Shown: positions 1 to 14,300 of the stretch, in pieces | Numbering within the stretch: the stretch's first letter is position 1 | Layout of the letters: each line of letters opens with the position of its first letter | Source: Trematomus loennbergii | Lineage: Eukaryota; Chordata; Actinopteri; Perciformes; Nototheniidae | DNA length: 64,000 bases | Reading direction: 5' to 3' | Assembly: GCA_012861695.1 (NCBI GenBank) | Contig: JAAOOA010000026.1 | Span: 22,643,080-22,707,079, forward strand | The notes under the pieces: model-generated | What the model saw: only the letters and a program-made list of their open reading frames with translations | What the model was told of the DNA's origin: nothing | The model's database searches: none | Position numbers and translations under genes: made by a program

Positions 1-1942
1 CAGTTTAAGATGTGAATAGTTCAATTAAAAGCAGCGGCAAAAAGAAAGTCTTCAGCCTTATACATAAATCATGAATAAAAGGTTGGTTATTAAGCGAGGT
101 GTGTTTTATAGCCATTGCTCTGATTTGATTTATTTCTGTGTATTATCTTAATTCTCTTAATGGTGATGTTTCTGTGTAATTTAAAAACTCGAGATAGAGC
201 AAGCCTTCCTTATTTGATTGGCCCTCACATGATCTATTACATCATTTGTTTGTATAAGTTTCCCACAACATCCAAACAACTCTTAGATCACAGATTTAAA
301 ACCCTCTTATCAGCACATAAAAGACACATATTTGATTGAGTATGTTCCTCCTGAGTCAGGTTAACTCCGACACAACCACTTCTGGTGTCGTTAGGAGTCA
401 TTTCTCAGACAAACAGGCTGGTTGTCAGAGTGGACCGCGCTTTGGAAACCTGCCAGAGCGCCGGCTTGGAGAGAAAGCAGCTTTTCATTGGCTGTATCTC
501 TGGGGGGAAAGGACTAATCAATCAAGCACTTCATCCTTGATATCTGAGACAGTCGTGCCTTCAAAACGGTGCCTGAACAGTCACAAAGTAGCTTCTAAAG
601 CGGGATGATGAGTCTGAATCCCCCGGTGGATTATTAAGAGTGGGCCCAGCGTACCTCTGAAGGATTGCATTACATTGGAGGAGAATGGTGATGGATAAGA
701 GAGTTTGAAGTGAGTGTAACCCAGCCATAATTGGATGATCTAATCTGAAGTGGGCTTCACTTTTTACCTGGTTTCATGCCGTGAAGCAGTTTGTGCTTCA
801 GATTTTAATTCCTCAATTACTCTGACTCTTTGTGCCAACACAGCTGACTCAGTGCTTATTTCACTAACAGAGAACACACATTTGTACACACAAATGAGTT
901 CAATGAAATAGGTAAGGACGAATAATGGTGAGGTATGAAGGAAGTGGTCGAGCATCCATGAGTCTCCAACTAAATTTCGACATCAATCATACAGCCAACG
1001 GTCAACTAGCATGAGCATTTTAACCCTTTGTGAGATGGAATAACTTATAATAACACCTATAGCGCCTTAATGCTGCTGTCCAGGGTTTGAAAAGTGCACA
1101 CGGTGCGAAAAATCTGTAAAAACTACGGACATACCTGACAGAGACAGGGCCTTTAGGGTGCGAGCGATGCGTCAGTGATTCTCTGGATGTATTCAGGTGG
1201 GGAAATGTGGTCGAAGTTGACAAGAAAAATACCCAAAAGAGGAGAGGAAATGATGCCAAATGATGTGTTTTAATTGGGATACCAGGTCACCAAGAAGGGG
1301 GAGAAGCTGGGGAATCAGAACATATATATGTAGATGTTGGGATGATGGCTGCTTTAGGAACAAAGGGGATTTAGGAAAAAGGCATGACACAGGTTTTATT
1401 TTTAATCCACTTCTACTATATATACAAAAGCATCCTTCTTCTTATCAGGCACTTTAATGTCCATATCTTTATTGCAGAAGACACATTTGGTATGCGCCTT
1501 GCAAGGGTATATTCCATTTCTTTAAGGCTTCACAATGTGAGGTTATAGCTTCAATCCTTATCACATAGCTCCCATCTGTCAAGCCATTTTCATATCTCAC
1601 ATTAAAATGGCTTTGCAGTCTTGCACAGCATACAGCGCATTTTTCTATCAATTCAAAGCAATCCTAAATGGTCCGACACGCTGTCAGTCTGCAGTGTTTG
1701 TTTTGGTCATCACTTCTGCGAGGATCATACAAGCTGTCTTAGATATGAACGTCATCTGTCACGTCTCTGCAGCACATCCATCAATGAAGTTTGAGGACGT
1801 TGTGATTTGGGATCTGGCCTCTGTAGTTTTTGCAGAGCTCTGTCGTTGGAGAGAAGTGAAGCTGGCGAGCAGCTCTCTTTTTCCATTGCGTAAACTCCAG
1901 AGCTGCTGCCTGAAATGCAAATGCGGTAAAGAGCCAGGGGAC

Positions 1943-1946
<4 letters not shown>
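1..1946. other. ror2 intron, no gene seen
   Basis: AT-rich intronic sequence upstream of the Ig exon. Short open frames exist on both strands but show no domain, splice context or recognisable protein. No repeat family recognised. Confidence 0.6.
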
Positions 1947-1982
<36 letters not shown>

Positions 1983-2029
1983 TGTGTGTGTGTGTGTGTG
2001 TGTCTGTGTGTCTGTGTGTCTGTGTGTGT
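1947..2029. repeat. (TG)n microsatellite with TCTG interruptions
   Basis: Near-perfect TG dinucleotide tract, with variant TCTG units toward its 3' end. Lies in the ror2 intron. Confidence 0.97.
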
Positions 2030-2654
2030 TTATCAATGTCTCCGCCCGCCATTCCTCTTTATTTCCTTATACAGTAATATGCATAACAGATCCTAGCACA
2101 GAGTACTTTAACAAGACTCAATGGAAACCTACTATATGGCAGGACCTTGTAGGGACAATTTGCTAAAATGGATAGTCAGCTGTACAGTATTTAAATGTGA
2201 CTTTAAGGACTATAAAAGTAAGTATTGGTATCAAAACACTCATAAATTACCACATTTAAAAGCACTTATTGTGTTTAATGTCCCATTTTTTTAATCATAT
2301 ACTGTATATTTAGTGCCTGGATGTTTTTTTTGATGCATTAATGTGTTCATCACAGCTGGTAAAGTTTGACCCTTTTGAGTCCAGAGGCTAATTTGTCAGT
2401 TTTCGCATACTTTTGATTGTCTTACTAAACCCCATTAAGAAATGTTTAGCATGTCAATGTTTTGGTATCTTATTTTTGAGGACAACCTCACCTATATAAC
2501 CTGATAGTTATTTGTTTCATTTTGACACACTATATGAACAGTTTTGACCCAAAATCACACAGAAACGTAAAAACAGATTTGGAAAATGATATTATTTTCA
2601 CTAAAGGTAACACAACGAACATTTTGAAAGGTAAACATATATACATGGGATGTC

Positions 2655-3148
2655 ACTATTGTTAGGGAATAATTTGCCCTGCATGTCCTCCTTAGCCCTC
2701 TGACGCTGCTGACCAACAGCCGTTATCTCCCTTAAGGAGGGGCTGCCCAAGCATATTGTTGATGTTACCAGTTTATGACCGGGCAACTCTCGGTCAGAGA
2801 TAGTTATTGTTGTGGGACACCTGGAACACATCCTTCTCGGGGTGTAGATGACCCCGAGCCATAAGCGTCAACAAATGTGATTCAGTGTCCTCAGCTGTTT
2901 AGTCTATCTATTGAAGAATGTTGATTATTACACTCTGAACTAGTTCAAACCTGGAGCTACAGGAGGGGTCTTCAGGATTGATTGTGGCATCTCAACCGTG
3001 TGGTCAAACCGTGGCCCGTGACATGTCTTGTGAATTCTCCGGCCGAAGCTCCAAATAAACCGTCAGTGTTTGCCATCAAAGCTCCAGCTCTCCTCGTGCC
3101 TCTCTGAGTCCTGACTCCAATTGCTTCAGAAGTTTCCCCCACAACTAT
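2655..3148 (+). mobile_element. Solo LTR of an LTR retroelement with 5-bp target duplication
   Basis: A 484-bp block (2660-3143) begins TGTTAGGG and ends CCCCCACA, giving canonical TG...CA borders. It is flanked on both sides by the same 5-mer ACTAT (2655-2659 and 3144-3148). An AATAAA lies inside at 3054-3059, about 85 bp before the end, as in an LTR R region. No gag, pol or env sequence adjoins it, so it is a solo LTR left by recombination. Gypsy, BEL or ERV class cannot be decided from the LTR alone. Confidence 0.72.
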
Positions 3149-3429
3149 GTTAATGCAAACGTTTGATTGAGGTAGCATGAACCTATATACACATGTTATG
3201 AATAAATAGCAAGTGTATCCATAGGCGTTTTTCCCTCATTCCTCACATACTATTGCTGCTGTATATCTTAAACTATACTTTTTATATCGTATTTTATTCA
3301 TTAGTTTATATTTATTTAGTTTAAGCTTGTGATTTCAATCTGTAAAATAACTAGTAACTCATTTTGTCAATAAATGTTGGGAGTAAAAGTGCTATAATGG
3401 CTTCCAAATTGTAGTGCATAGAAGTATTG

Positions 3430-3520
3430 TGTAGCATTAAATTAAAATACTCAAGTTAAGTACAAGTACCCCCAATATCGCACTTAAGTACAGTACTTGA
3501 GTAAATGTCTTACATTACAC
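3430..3520. mobile_element. Fragment of hAT-like MITE (AAGTAC-rich family)
   Basis: Contains the family signature of alternating ACTTAAGTACAGTACTTGAG and ACTCAAGT blocks, shared with copies near 31.7, 34.2, 39.2, 51.3, 59.2 and 61.9 kb. Confidence 0.5.
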
Positions 3521-3827
3521 CGCATGGTTCTGGGGGCACCATATTTATTAAGTCATGTCGAACTGACAGAAAATGTAGGGACATAATTTTGTTTTTCTTT
3601 ACGGCTGCCCAAAAATTCCTGCATCGGTCCTCCTGAGGTCCTGAACAAACACTCTGAGTGAAGAGCATGACTGGATGTGTGACCGCAGCATTTTCAGATT
3701 AATCCCAGCTGGCCAGATGTCATTCTGAAACGCTCTGAATGTCTGCTTTAAGTCTTCGCTTTCACAGTTTCCTAAGGTCAATTCTTAGGTCTTTGCTAGT
3801 AGCTAACCCTTCCCATCATGCTCCACT

Positions 3828-3830
3828 GTG

Positions 3831-3893
<63 letters not shown>
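3828..3893. repeat. (TG)n microsatellite
   Basis: About 33 TG units with one CG interruption. Lies in the ror2 intron, opposite in sense to the CA tracts at 4204 and 4527. Confidence 0.97.
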
Positions 3894-3894
<1 letters not shown>

Positions 3895-4203
3895 AGTGAC
3901 ACTGTGATTATAACAGACTGTGTTTGACTTGTGTTGACCTTCGGGGTGATGGACTTGTGTTTATAATGGTTCTGTGGATGTTGCAAGGAGGACACAGGAG
4001 GAGGAAAAACGTTGGCACATGCTCCTCCTAACACACACACACACACACACGCACGACCACTGACTTAACAAGGGAGATATTCAGTTAATGCCTTTGCTTT
4101 TTGCAATGTTTTTACAGTTAATATTATAAGAAAAAAACTGGCTTTCTTTCAGCTTAAGGAGCATCTGAAGACATGTCAATTAAAGGTTTTGTTGTGGATA
4201 TTC

Positions 4204-4239
<36 letters not shown>
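4204..4239. repeat. (CA)n microsatellite
   Basis: About 18 CA units in the ror2 intron. A shorter CA tract lies near 4030-4050. Confidence 0.97.
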
Positions 4240-4240
<1 letters not shown>

Positions 4241-4523
4241 CTGCTGTTTAATGTTTGGTTTACATGATATTAAGTCAATGCCATTGCTTTTAGCGATGGT
4301 TTTACAGTTCATATTGCAACGCTTTACACCCCATCCTTTGCCATAACTGAGAAATGTTTCAAAAACTACAAGGCGCTCTGTCCCAAGATGTGATGTTCTG
4401 TCTGATGTGGATGTAGTCCTCTGCTCATGTCCCATTAAGGTTAACAGGGACCTCTGCTATTGGCTCCATGAGTCATGAGTGCACAGATTGTTTCTGACCA
4501 CACAGGCTGGTGTGTTAATGGCT

Positions 4524-4659
<136 letters not shown>

Positions 4660-4854
4660 GTGGTTTAAACAGAGCGCTGTGTGTCTGCTGTCTGTGTTTA
4701 TGTTGGAGAATATCTGCCATTAGTCACTAACATATAACTGGCCAACATTATGATGGACATACAACGAGCTGGCAATGTGTCAAAAGGGAAACTTTTTTTG
4801 TTAATATAGATTCATTATTAAATATGATTTATTTATTACCTATTATTATAATCA

Positions 4855-5170
4855 GCATCAGAATCAGGTTTATTGCAAAGTAGGTTCACACATACAAGGA
4901 ATTTGCTTATAATGGTGCACTGTAAAATAAATTAGGTTGTAAAAAATGTCCTTTTTAAACAAAAAGGAAAAAGGAAATTTTACAAGAAATATAAAATAAG
5001 ACATATATATATATATATAAAGAACAATAGAATTACAAATTACTCTGAAAAATAAAATGCAAAGTGTGCAGTATATCCAAATGTAAGGTGGAAGAGCTAC
5101 TATTGCGCATACATGTGCAAAATATACAAAGTATTGTGCAAAGTTTACAGTATGGAGTATGAAGAGTGGC
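4855..5170. mobile_element. Dispersed retroposon-like repeat (ATCAG...TTTATTG family)
   Basis: Starts with the ATCAGAATCAGGTTTATTGC motif, then 'acatacaaggaatttgct'. The same start recurs at 56890, and related 'cagaa..ccTTTATT' starts occur at 10172 and 41041. I recognise this as a common teleost retroposon 3' region but cannot assign a clade. Confidence 0.5.
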
Positions 5171-5348
5171 TCATATGATGTGCGCACATGTGTATGGGGG
5201 GGTATGCAGTCTGAAAAAGTGAAAAAAGGAACATTTAAAGAATCAGAGCAGAGTCTGCAGAGGAGTTGACATGTGCTGACATGCTGCCTGAATGAATGCT
5301 GTTCCCTTAAAAAACTAAATCTCTAACCTCGGACCCTTTCTGTTTCAG

Positions 5349-5645
5349 CTCCTCATGGATACTTCCTGGAGTTTCAGGAGCCGGTGAACAACATCACTCA
5401 CTTCCAGGGCCAGACGGCCACGCTGCACTGCAGGGTGACGGGGAACCCCCGGCCCTCCATCCGCTGGCTGAAGAACGACGCCCCGGTGGTCCAGGAGCAG
5501 GGCCGCATCACCATCCGGAAGATCGAGGCCGGGTCCAAGCTGCGGATCCAAGACCTGGACACCACAGACACCGGGTACTACCAGTGTGTGGCCTCCAACT
5601 CTCTGAAGGTCATCTCTGCCACCGGGGTGCTGTACGTCAAACTGG
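5349..5645 (+). CDS. ror2: ror2 exon: Ig-like C2 domain
   Basis: 297-nt exon after a TTTCAG acceptor, ending before GTAACG. Phase 1 at both ends. It encodes the extracellular Ig domain: the NNIT N-glycosylation sequon, the first Ig cysteine in TLHCRV, the core tryptophan in IRWLKND, and the D-x-G-x-Y-x-C motif in TDTGYYQC. It is much more GC-rich than the flanking introns. No indels seen. Confidence 0.95.
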
Positions 5646-8600
5646 GTAACGTCACATTTATATTTACACTTTGAATTATTTGTATTATTGAAGTGAAACT
5701 GTCCTTTTCATCGGTAGCGTTTCCAAGGAGATTGCATTTTTTCCGATATTTTAAGTAACCAAGAAGCCATGGTGTTTTCTTTTCCATTTGATTAGATTAA
5801 ATATACTTTATTAAACCCACATTTGGAAATAGTTGGTGGCATCAGGAAGTCATAAAGCTAAAAAAGGATTGCACTCAGTCTTCTTCTCTCCATTTGAATA
5901 CAAAAATGGTATGATAAAACTTCATACACGTATATAATGCATATGTGACCCGCTCTATCGAAATCAGTCGGAAGTCGCAACGGCTTATTTCAAAATAAAC
6001 GTGAATTTGTGTAAATAAATAGTTTTTCGGGGTTTGGGTGTTTTGTTTGATTTTAAATAAACAAAGTCTTGGCTTTCAGAATATGAAACTTTTATTTCCA
6101 AAATCACACGATAAATACATTTTTGAAGCTTGTAAAGGGAAGAAGACAGGCACCTCTCACTCGCCACTCTGCTCTTCCGCAGCGTCGCCCCCTCCCTCCG
6201 GCTGAAATTATGAATGTAAGGCGTATAGTAATCATAGATAACACGACAGGGTCTGGGACAGTTTGTTTTCATCTGATTTCAAATAAACAAAGTCTTGGCT
6301 TTCAGAATATTAAACTTGTTTCGGCAAATTCAGATGATAAATACAACTTTGAAGACCAGTAATCCAAACGAAAATATTTCCCCTCCGGACTACTTTGATC
6401 ATTTGCTCCGCTAATCAATCAGATCGATGGATTCCAGAGAAGAGGAAACTTTGAAGGCCTTTTTCTCAAAATGATGACTCGTTGACAGTCATTATATAAT
6501 TTGACATATTTTGCTTAATATTTGGAGTACAAAAACAATCCTGATATCATTAGAAAGCTAGGAATCTCCTCTTTCTAACAGTGTATACAACTCAAAATGT
6601 GTCTTCGGGTCAATGCGACTGATTTCGATAGAGCAGGTCACATATATAATCTTATGTTTACACATTTTTTATTAGTATTATAATGGTTTATTATCAAGTA
6701 TTCTAACATATTTTGTATTTTTTATATTTTGTATTTCTATGTATGTTTATGTCGATTTTTAAAAATCTATTTTGACCTTATTTTTTGATTTTTAAACTTG
6801 TGTAATGCCTGTTAACGTGCTGCTGGGATAAGTGCTTGTTAACACAGTGTTTAATGTTTAATTTATGTTTTTATTTTGGACCAACAGGACAGATGCCCAC
6901 ATCTAGCCCAGATGAAACGTAAGTGAACCTGCTATACATTTGATCAGAGTGTGTGAGTGAGAGTCGTACAGCAACAGAAGGAAAATCCCAACCAAATTAG
7001 AACCACAGAGAAGATTTGAAGCAACAAGTATTTACCCTTGTGATATGTGAAGGGTTTTTGGAGTGTTTGTAAAACAGAGAACAGCGTATATGGTAAACAA
7101 GGACATCAAGCAAGGAGCAAAAGATATAGCGGATACACATCAGGGCATCTTCCTACAAAGTTTTATGAAAAGGTAGTCCCATTACATGTTTCAAAGTAAA
7201 TACATCTGCATGTTTTTTAAATCAAATGAATATACAATAAAAGAAAAATAAGCATGAAACAGGAAATCGCAAATCATATAAAGGCTGCTGTGGAGTTCTC
7301 CCCTTAGAGAAATGATAAAAAGCTTCTCCAAATCCTGTCAAAGGTAGAATATTTACCTTTAAAGGTCCCATGTCATGGCCATTTCTACTGATCATAATTC
7401 CATTGTTGAGGTCTACTAAAATAAATGTATATTGTGCAATTTTCCAAACTCACATTGGTTTCTCATACAGCATCTCTGTATAGTATGTGTATTCACTCTC
7501 TGTCCTAAACGGCTTGTTGGAGCTCCTGTTTCGCGCTGTCTCGCCGACCCCACACCAGTGAGCCAACTCACAGTGTCCCGCTCCTCGCAGCAGCGAGCCT
7601 CGCAACGTTCCGCCGTGTGTGTGTGTGAGGAAGTCCGTGGATTGGTCCAAACGTAACGGCTCCGCGGACGTTACGTTACGTCACTATACCCGAAATACGT
7701 CACTATACCCACGAAGTAAACAATGGAAAAAGAGAATGGAAAAAGAGAAATCTCCAACGAGGCGTTCTGGGGCAGCATAGACAGGTCTTTTCTGTGTTAG
7801 AGTTTTACTCGCTACAGGGTGTACTTTGAGGGTTTGTGACTCTGCAGACCGTTTACATGCAGAGAAAGCTACATAACACACAAGGGGACGGGTAATAACC
7901 GAAAAGCATGACATGGGACCTTTAAACATAAAGATAGTTACATTGACTTTTAACTTGTTCTTTACAGCAGGACATCTTCCCCTCAAACCACTCCTGCAGC
8001 ATAACCCCCGTCTTTACTGTCCATCTCATATTTTTGCCAGTACGGACACACAATAATATTAATGTTTCTGGTGCAGGGTAATGTCAGTTAAAGCTGTTTC
8101 TTAGGATTCAGTGGGGACAGATGAATTTACCTCCATGTCTCTTCAGGCTGATGTGCAGACGGTGGTTATTTTCCCAAACATCTGTACAGGAGCAAAGCTA
8201 AATCTGTTTATGCCATCTTCAAGAATATTCTGATTCACTGCTGTGATAAAGAACTCTTTGGGGAATTCACTGTAGCATACACACAGATGGAAAAGGACGC
8301 ATACATAAAGAATGAGGGAAACATCCGATATGAATATATTTGTGTAGCTGTCTAATCGGGAAGCCTTGCAATCAATCTAGTAGCTTCTTTGCTCAAAGTT
8401 GGCAATCGTTTGATAAAACAGGTTTAATTGACTCATATTTTATGTATAACTTGGCTTATCAAGACGACGGACTAATGTACAATAACCCTGTTCGGGGTTT
8501 TACTCCAAAACAAAGAGAGGACTCTTTAAAGTAGAGGCACTACATACTGATATACACCTGAACATCAGCAGGAGAGGACTCTTTAAAGTAGAGACACTAC

Positions 8601-11183
8601 ATACTGATATACACCTGAACATCAGCAGGAGAGGACTCTTTAAAGTAGAGACACTACATACTGATATACACCTGAACATCAGCAGGAGAGGACTCTTTAA
8701 AGTAGAGACACTACATACTGATATACACCTGAACATCAGCAGGAGAGGACTCTTTAAAGTAGAGACACTACATACTGATATACACCTGAACATCAGCAGG
8801 AGAGGACTCTTTAAAGTAGAGACACTACATACTGATATAACCTGAACATCAGCAGGAGAGGACTCTTTAAAGTAGAGACACTACATACTGATATACACCT
8901 GAACATCAGCAGGAGAGGACTCTTTAAAGTAGAGACACTACATACTGATATACACCTGAACATCAGCAGGAGAGGACTCTTTAAAGTAGAGACACTACAT
9001 ACTGATATACACCTGAACATCAGCAGGAGAGGACTCTTTAAAGTAGAAGACACTACATACTGATATACACCTGAACATTAGCATATGATCCTTTAAGTCT
9101 GGAAATAATAAAGTGTTGTATTTGTTACAAGTTTTAGAATGATCCTGTGGTAGGATCGAGGCTTATTTCAAAGTAACCAAGCTAACAGCCCTGAAGCTAC
9201 GTAGACTAGCTAAAGGTTTGTAGTGGTGAGGATGGATTTGAAGGTTGGTATTTAGGAAATGACTGTAGTTAATAAATATTTGTGTGGCACTTAGAGGAGC
9301 AGATGCAGGTGTCTGTGGTGAGAGGCGTTTCCTGGGCCTGCTCTGACATGTCAGCTGACTCTCATACCTGCACTGCTGGATTAGTAATGGGTGCAGATAT
9401 CGTGCTATGTAGTGATGGGAATTACGGCCCTTTGAAGGGAGCTGGATCTTATGGCTTCGTTCCTTTCCGAGAGCCGTTCAAAAGAGCCGTTTTTTTAAGT
9501 GGCGGCGGAGATTATTTGTTGACCCTGCTTTAAATTATATTTTGGCTTTACAAATGTTGCACTCCGCTTTATCATTGCCTATGTTTTTGTTCTAATTTTT
9601 TCACCTGAAGAACACGTCGTCTACCTGTACCACTCATTATGCTATGCCTAAACCTAACCAATCAGAGGCACTCCTGTCTAAACCTAACAGTTCAGAGTAG
9701 GGGCGGGTCTTCACGGAATACAATTGGGGAACAAAATCAAGCTTTTTCACTGTTCACATATAGGCGAGTGGATTTATGGCAGGCAGTGAACCAACGATAA
9801 AAAGATCGGCTCTACCAAGTACGACACGGTTCCCTTCGTTCGTACCAAAGAGCCGTTCAAAAGAATCGGATCGTTCGCGAATGTAACATCACTATGTTTC
9901 ACGGATTGATGAAACCAAACCACGAGGGCAGGCGGCCTTGTGTCTGTCTTGTGGGTTTGACTGTGGCTCGGGACAGATTCCTGCCGCAGCAGTCAGACTC
10001 TCGCCGGTGGTTTGGACGGCTCTGAACTGAACTGGAAGGAATGCTGATTCATGTCTCTGTCAGACCAAGTGTTCCTGAAGGCCTCTTCCAGGGAGCTTAT
10101 CTCATCAGCGAGCAATGTGACTCAATGAATGTGTTTTTATATATGTAGCGCTGAGGTAGGGGGACATATTCATCAGAATCAGAATACCTTTATTAGTCCC
10201 ACAGAGGGGAAATGTACATTGTTACAGCAGAAAAAGTGCCAAAGACAGCTTAATGTTACGTAGAAGCATGCATACAAAAGTATTGAAGTAAACAAATAAA
10301 AGTTATAATGAAATAAAAAGTTACACAATTTACAAAACACACATCCTGTAACAGTTCATTGTGGGGAGGGTGCAATGCCTTGTTGTTATTTTATAATGTA
10401 TATGTAAAGTTGATCAGAGAAGTCAAATTGACAGTATTAGTTTACTTTTAAGTCACATTTGCTTCATACATTGCAGGTAGTCATACTGTGTGTAATGCAA
10501 ATAAGAAGTACCCTAATTAGGGTTTAATTTGCCTATGGTGTACTCAAATGGTGTTGTTGAGTTAATGTAGGCCTTGTTACTGATTCACCAGCACTTACTA
10601 TGGTATGATCTCGCTGTGAATATATCTTCACTTTTCCTTGTTGTTCGGAGTTTGATTCTTATGGTTTTTGCATGTATTGTAAGTCGCTTTGGATAAAAGC
10701 CTCAGCTAAAGATATGTAATGTAATGTCAAATAGTTGATTCATATTCTGCAAAATGTCAGAAAATTGTGAATAGTTTAACTTTCCCGAACCATTGTGACA
10801 TCTTCAGTGTCTTGTTCTGTCCGACCAAAAGTCCAAACTATATTTTAGTTGACTTTCATATATGAACAGAGGAGTAAGAAATCCCTCATTTGAGAAGCTG
10901 AAATCAGCAATGCTCTGTATTTATTGATCAGGGAAACAGTTGTTAAATATGATAACAGTTCTTCTTTTTGTAACAACCGAGGACTAATGGTTACTCATTT
11001 GATCTCTTACTTTATGGTAGTAACATGAGGTACATGTCCTTTGTCACAGCAGCACTCTGTCTCAGTAACTGTAAATGAACTGGTACAGGCCGACTTGAAC
11101 CCAAGAGCATGAAATTGTAACAGGCTTAATGTTCAGGAGTTTTAGTTTACTGAGTCAGTACATGCAGGAACTGTGTACTCAAC

Positions 11184-11232
<49 letters not shown>

Positions 11233-11243
11233 TGTGTGTGTGT

Positions 11244-11301
<58 letters not shown>

Positions 11302-11320
11302 TGGTGTGTGTGTGTGTTGT

Positions 11321-11371
<51 letters not shown>

Positions 11372-14300
11372 CTGTGTGTACCTCCGTATGAATGTGTGTG
11401 TGTTTGTACGTTTCTGTGAGCATGTACCTCCGTATGAATGTGTGTGTGAATGTACGTTTCTGTGAGCATGTAGCAGCCTCTACCTCCGTATGAATGTGTG
11501 TGAATGTGTGAAAGCAGACTTGTTACGTAAAGGCGCCTTGAGGGCTTGCAAAGACCAGTTACCATTTATCATAAAGCCATCACTCCCCCACTGATTCTTT
11601 AGTAGGACTGTTTGACTTCAGTAAAGTGAAACGTTGACACAGCACAGCTTTTAAAGAGCCACTTCCTGTCCTGGGATCACTATATTATTGAAGCTCCATC
11701 AACAAAAACACAGTGTTAAAGCAGACTCAAGTTGGTGCACATGACATCATCCTGCAAGATGCTGCAGCGACCAAACATTATTTCACATTTCTCTGAATAT
11801 GACTTTTGCTATGGAGAATAAACCTCTGTGCAGTGTTTTGGTGATGAATGTCAAACGTATGGGACTGTTGCTCATGTAACTGAACACAGCTATGCAGCCC
11901 CTTGTGTTGTTTTAAGGCAGAGCTGAAATCTGACCAGCATGGTGACAGTAGTGGGTGCAGACTGACTGGATTGAAGCAGGAACAGCAACACTAATCCACC
12001 TCCTCTCTCGGCCTGAAACTCAAAATGAATACAACATGGGCCCTTCATTTATTAGTAAATGGTGGTATGCAAGTAAGGGATAATGTGACCAACTCGCTGC
12101 ACATTAACCCGCTTATTACACGGCCAGATACTAACAAACTCGACTCCCAATATGAATTGAAATTATGATATTGACTAAAAATGATCGTATTTCTTCTGGT
12201 GGTTTATCTGACGTCCAGCGCTCCGTCTTTTAACCTCTTTTCCTTTCTCTTTCTTGATCCTCCTTAGCAACGGCATTATAGTCCTTGCCAGCGGTCTGTA
12301 CTACTGTATTAACGTGTCACATGTTCTGAATTGACCAATCAGAATCGAGTATTCAACTAAGACGTGTAATACTAAGATTTAAATGACGCCACTGAGTTAA
12401 AATCAAAAGCACCCAAAGGTTCACTCTGTGTCAGCAGCGTCCAAGTTCAGGTGTTGCTAATAAGAATAGGATTATCAGAACAAACAGTCATTGTCAGGAA
12501 ATCTTCCCATACTTAGCAGCTCGATTCAATTACCTGTAAATCTGATTGTAGGTCATCAAACGCTATAAAGACAGCGTGTTGTGTTCACAGAACAGGACAG
12601 AGCAGCATATCATTCTCCCATTAGCAGCTCTGAGTTTTAGACAGAGAGGGCAAAAGTACACACATCCTTTACTCAAGTAGAAGTACAGATACTCGTGTTT
12701 AAAAATACTCTGGTAAAAGTAGAAGTACTGACTAAACTTCTCAAGTAAAAGTAAAGAGGGCTTTGAAATGTACTTCAGTAAAAAGTACCCATAACTAGCA
12801 GCTGTTTTAAAGAGTACCTGACCTCCCTTTATATTAATAGAACAATAATGTCATTGTTAGCTAATAATGTTTCCATGCTGAACAACGGCAACATGACAAC
12901 GTTTTCATTGGTCCCTCTTCTTTAGAGAAGACCAGAAATGATGGATACACGGATCATGTTCAAATCATAGGCACGCAATGACTCTAAATAATAATGATCA
13001 CGCCACCAAACACACATTCAAACTAAAGGAACCAGCCTGTTTGGGAAATGTAACAAGTAGAAAGTACAGGTATTTGGGTTTCAACATGTAAGAAGTAGAA
13101 AGTACAGGTATTTGTGTTCAAAATGTAAGAAGTAGAAAGTACAGGTATTTGTGTTCAAAATGTAAGAAGTAGAAAGTACAGGTGTTTGGTGTTCAAAATG
13201 TAAGAAGTAGAAAGTACAGGTATTTGTGTTCAACATGTAAGAAGTAGAAAGTACAGGTATTTGTGTTCAAAATGTAAGAAGTAGAAAGTACAGGTATTTG
13301 TGTTCAAAATGTAAGAAGTAGAAAGTACAGGTATTTGTGTTCAAAATGTAAGAAGTAGAAAGTACAGGTATTTGTGTTCAACATGTAAGAAGAAAAGTAC
13401 AGGTATTTGTGTTCAACATGTAAGAAGTAGTAAGTTCAGGTATTTGTGTTCAACATGTAGAAGTAGAAAGTTCAGGTATTTGTGTTCAAAATGTAAGAAG
13501 TAGAAAGTACAGGTATTTGTGTTCAAAATGTAAGAAGTAGAAAGTACAGGTATTTGTGTTCAAAATGTAAGAAAAGTAAAAAGTCGTTAGAAAAATAAGT
13601 AGTGGAGTAAGTACTGATACTAGAAACATATACTTAAGTACAGTAACGAAGTATTTGTACTCCACTACTTCCCACTCTGCCTTTTAGAAAGCTAACTGTG
13701 AGCACAGCAATAGTTTTGGACCCAGTTGGTGTTCTGGATTAGGATTTAAATCCGGCCCGGGAGGCTAATCCAAGCACAAACATGACATGAGCGTGACCTT
13801 AGCAAAGAGCCAAGTGTGAAAACAAGTTCAGATCAGCTGGTTTAACTAAGACAACTTCCTGCACAGCAGCTCAACATGTGGCATGAGGCCAGAGGGTCTC
13901 GTGATTTTGGAAGGCGATAATTCAATGTGATCAGGCATTGTCTTTCAATAAAATGTATAGGATGAAATCCCATATTGAGATGCGCAATCACCTTCTTCTA
14001 AATTGAAGCTAACAGACGTGTACTCACTCAAAACCCTCAGGAAATTGAACGTTCCTCTCTGTAATGCCCTCGAAGCTGGGATGTTTTTTGGGGGTTTTCT
14101 CATATTGTAGTCATTAATACAGCTCTACTTGTAATGACTTTTTAGTTGCTATTTGAATTGTCGCGTACAGAAAAGTGCTATATAAATAAACTTGCCTTGC
14201 CTTGCCTATTATCCAAGGAGCAGTCATAGCCCTGGGTGTTTATTATCATTATTTATCCAGACAATTAACTCTGTATGGTCTCCATCTACAGTGCCTATAA

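Noticed and set aside
2660..3143. A complete endogenous retrovirus
   Set aside because: Only one LTR is present and no gag, pol or env coding is found nearby.
8515..9090. CRISPR-like regular array (also 13052-13577 and 62535-63275)
   Set aside because: Units are contiguous and near-identical throughout with no unique spacers, and the DNA is vertebrate.
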